From Sphingobacteriaceae bacterium (lineage in GTDB: Bacteria > Bacteroidota > Bacteroidia > Sphingobacteriales > Sphingobacteriaceae), in assembly GCA_947460275.1 (NCBI GenBank), contig CANHHZ010000029.1:1-14064 (forward strand): DNA of 14,064 nucleotides, given 5' to 3'. Under the pieces are notes generated by a model. It saw nothing but the letters and a program-made list of their open reading frames with translations. It was not told the origin of the DNA and did no database searches. Every line of letters starts with the position of its first letter. Position 1 is the first letter of the stretch. The translations under genes and the position numbers were made by a program. Below, piece by piece: positions 13,279 through 14,064 of the stretch.

Positions 13279-13893
13279 TTAATGTATGTTTACGCTAAAG
13301 CCTACATTTAGGCTATGGTTGTTAAAATTTAATTTCTCCTGACTTTGATTTTTCAAGCTGAAATGTTTGTCGAAGTTGTAAGCCAACTGTAAAGCAAAAT
13401 CATTGTTGATTTTATAGCCATACAATAAACCCACTCCCGGCCCAGCAAAAATTCCTGAGAACTCTTTTTGAGCAACCAAATTCATTTGCTCGAAGTTGAT
13501 TTTTTGACGACCGTAAACAATAGTTTCGGCTCCAAATCCTACTTTTAAAGCTAGGTTATGGGCTTTACCGTTAAGTACTTTATAATAAAATGCTCCTTTA
13601 ACGCCAAGATAGTTGGTTTTCCACTCCATAGCCGCACCTGTAGTAGATCCTGTTGCATTGTATTCGTTGATGACTCCACTTACGGAATAGAATAGGGGTT
13701 TGTTCTTTTTACTGGCAGAAAAGAATCCTACTTCATAATTGTAGCCAATACCCTTTTGTAATTTTACAATGGTGTTGATATTATCTTTAAAATCGTAGGT
13801 AGTAAGGTTTTTTCCGCTATGGAAAAATAATTCTTGTGCTTGGAGTGTAGAGATACTATACAATAATAGCCCTATGAGTAAAGATTTTTTCAT
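13279..13893 (-). CDS. Small outer-membrane beta-barrel protein candidate
   Basis: A 204-residue protein with a clear signal peptide (MKKSLLIGLLLYSISTLQA, cleavage before Q20). The mature part shows alternating hydrophobic and polar strands typical of an OmpA/OmpW-type barrel: NYEVGFFSA (52-60), LFYSVSGVINEY (67-78), YLGVKGAFYYKV (95-106), NLALKVGFGAETIVYG (113-128), GPGVGLLYGYKI (151-162), FALQLAYNFDKHF (166-178) and the final strand HSLNVGFSVNIH (193-204). About eight strands can be counted. At this size it is too short for PorP/SprF (about 300 residues), the barrel often paired with T9SS adhesins. It lies between a T9SS-sorted protein gene (6-bp gap) and the fibre gene (19-bp gap), so it is probably co-expressed with both. 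A role as anchor or export partner of the fibre is inference. Confidence 0.75.
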   Translation of the reverse strand: MKKSLLIGLLLYSISTLQAQELFFHSGKNLTTYDFKDNINTIVKLQKGIGYNYEVGFFSASKKNKPLFYSVSGVINEYNATGSTTGAAMEWKTNYLGVKGAFYYKVLNGKAHNLALKVGFGAETIVYGRQKINFEQMNLVAQKEFSGIFAGPGVGLLYGYKINNDFALQLAYNFDKHFSLKNQSQEKLNFNNHSLNVGFSVNIH

Positions 13894-13899
13894 GAATGT

Positions 13900-14064
13900 T
13901 TAAAATTTGATAATGATTTTTGAGAATGAATAGTTTCTTGCAGTTATACGGAGGATGTAAGATCCGGCAGGTAAAGTATCGAAATTGAAGTTTAGCACAG
14001 ACTGCGGAGTGGTAAAAGATTTTGTATAAAGCGAAAGGCCGGTCATATTGAACAGCGAAACGGA
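13900..14064 (-). CDS. C-terminal end of a T9SS type A sorting-domain protein (5' part outside window)
   Basis: The minus strand is open from the window edge to a TAA at 13900-13902, giving 54 residues. They read as a T9SS type A C-terminal sorting domain: VSLFNMTGLSLYTKSF, then the strand LNFNFDTLPAGSYIL with the hallmark LPAGSY, then RITARNYSFSKIIIKF with the basic, hydrophobic end. This domain directs proteins across the outer membrane through the type IX system, after which it is usually cleaved and the protein attached to the surface. The function of the passenger domain lies outside the window. The stop is 6 bp before the barrel gene, which indicates one operon with the barrel and fibre genes. 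Confidence 0.88.
   Translation of the reverse strand, partial: SVSLFNMTGLSLYTKSFTTPQSVLNFNFDTLPAGSYILRITARNYSFSKIIIKF

Overview
The window looks like chromosomal DNA of a member of the Bacteroidota, most likely from the Sphingobacteriaceae (Pedobacter or a relative). The DNA is AT-rich. Start codons are preceded by A-rich stretches rather than Shine-Dalgarno sites. Several upstream regions carry the TAnnTTTG -7 box typical of the phylum. One partial gene ends in a type IX secretion (T9SS) sorting domain, and the order DUF3822 - rsmD - coaD next to NUDIX/pyrE is one I associate with this family. The assignment to family level is inference.

Left part (1-3900): the C-terminal part of a DPP IV-type S9 peptidase (+) faces a complete clpB disaggregase gene (-) across a perfect 15-bp hairpin that can end transcription from both sides. 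Upstream of clpB, a 32-codon membrane microprotein gene (+) runs into a second bidirectional hairpin.

Middle part (3891-10201): a housekeeping block. On the minus strand pyrE leads into a small SRPBCC-fold protein. A NUDIX hydrolase gene starts divergently from pyrE, and the two start codons share a CATG. The NUDIX gene converges on, and overlaps by 15 bp, a minus-strand operon DUF3822 -> rsmD -> coaD. A RecD-like SF1B helicase runs the other way, followed by a cold-shock protein gene and a CvfB-like S1 RNA-binding protein gene, both on the minus strand. A perfect hairpin separates the helicase gene from the cold-shock gene.

Right part (10202-14064): an accessory surface-protein operon on the minus strand. 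In order of transcription it holds the tail of a T9SS-sorted secreted protein (cut by the window edge), a 204-residue outer-membrane beta-barrel candidate, and a 909-residue secreted fibre protein. The fibre has YadA-head-like NTAxG repeats, phage-tail-fibre-like linker motifs and an internal duplication. The genes are 6 and 19 bp apart, and the operon ends in a series of hairpins. This is the least ordinary part of the window: an apparent cell-surface fibre system in which the fibre itself carries no recognisable T9SS signal.

There is no tRNA, rRNA, CRISPR array, insertion sequence or phage attachment site that I can support.
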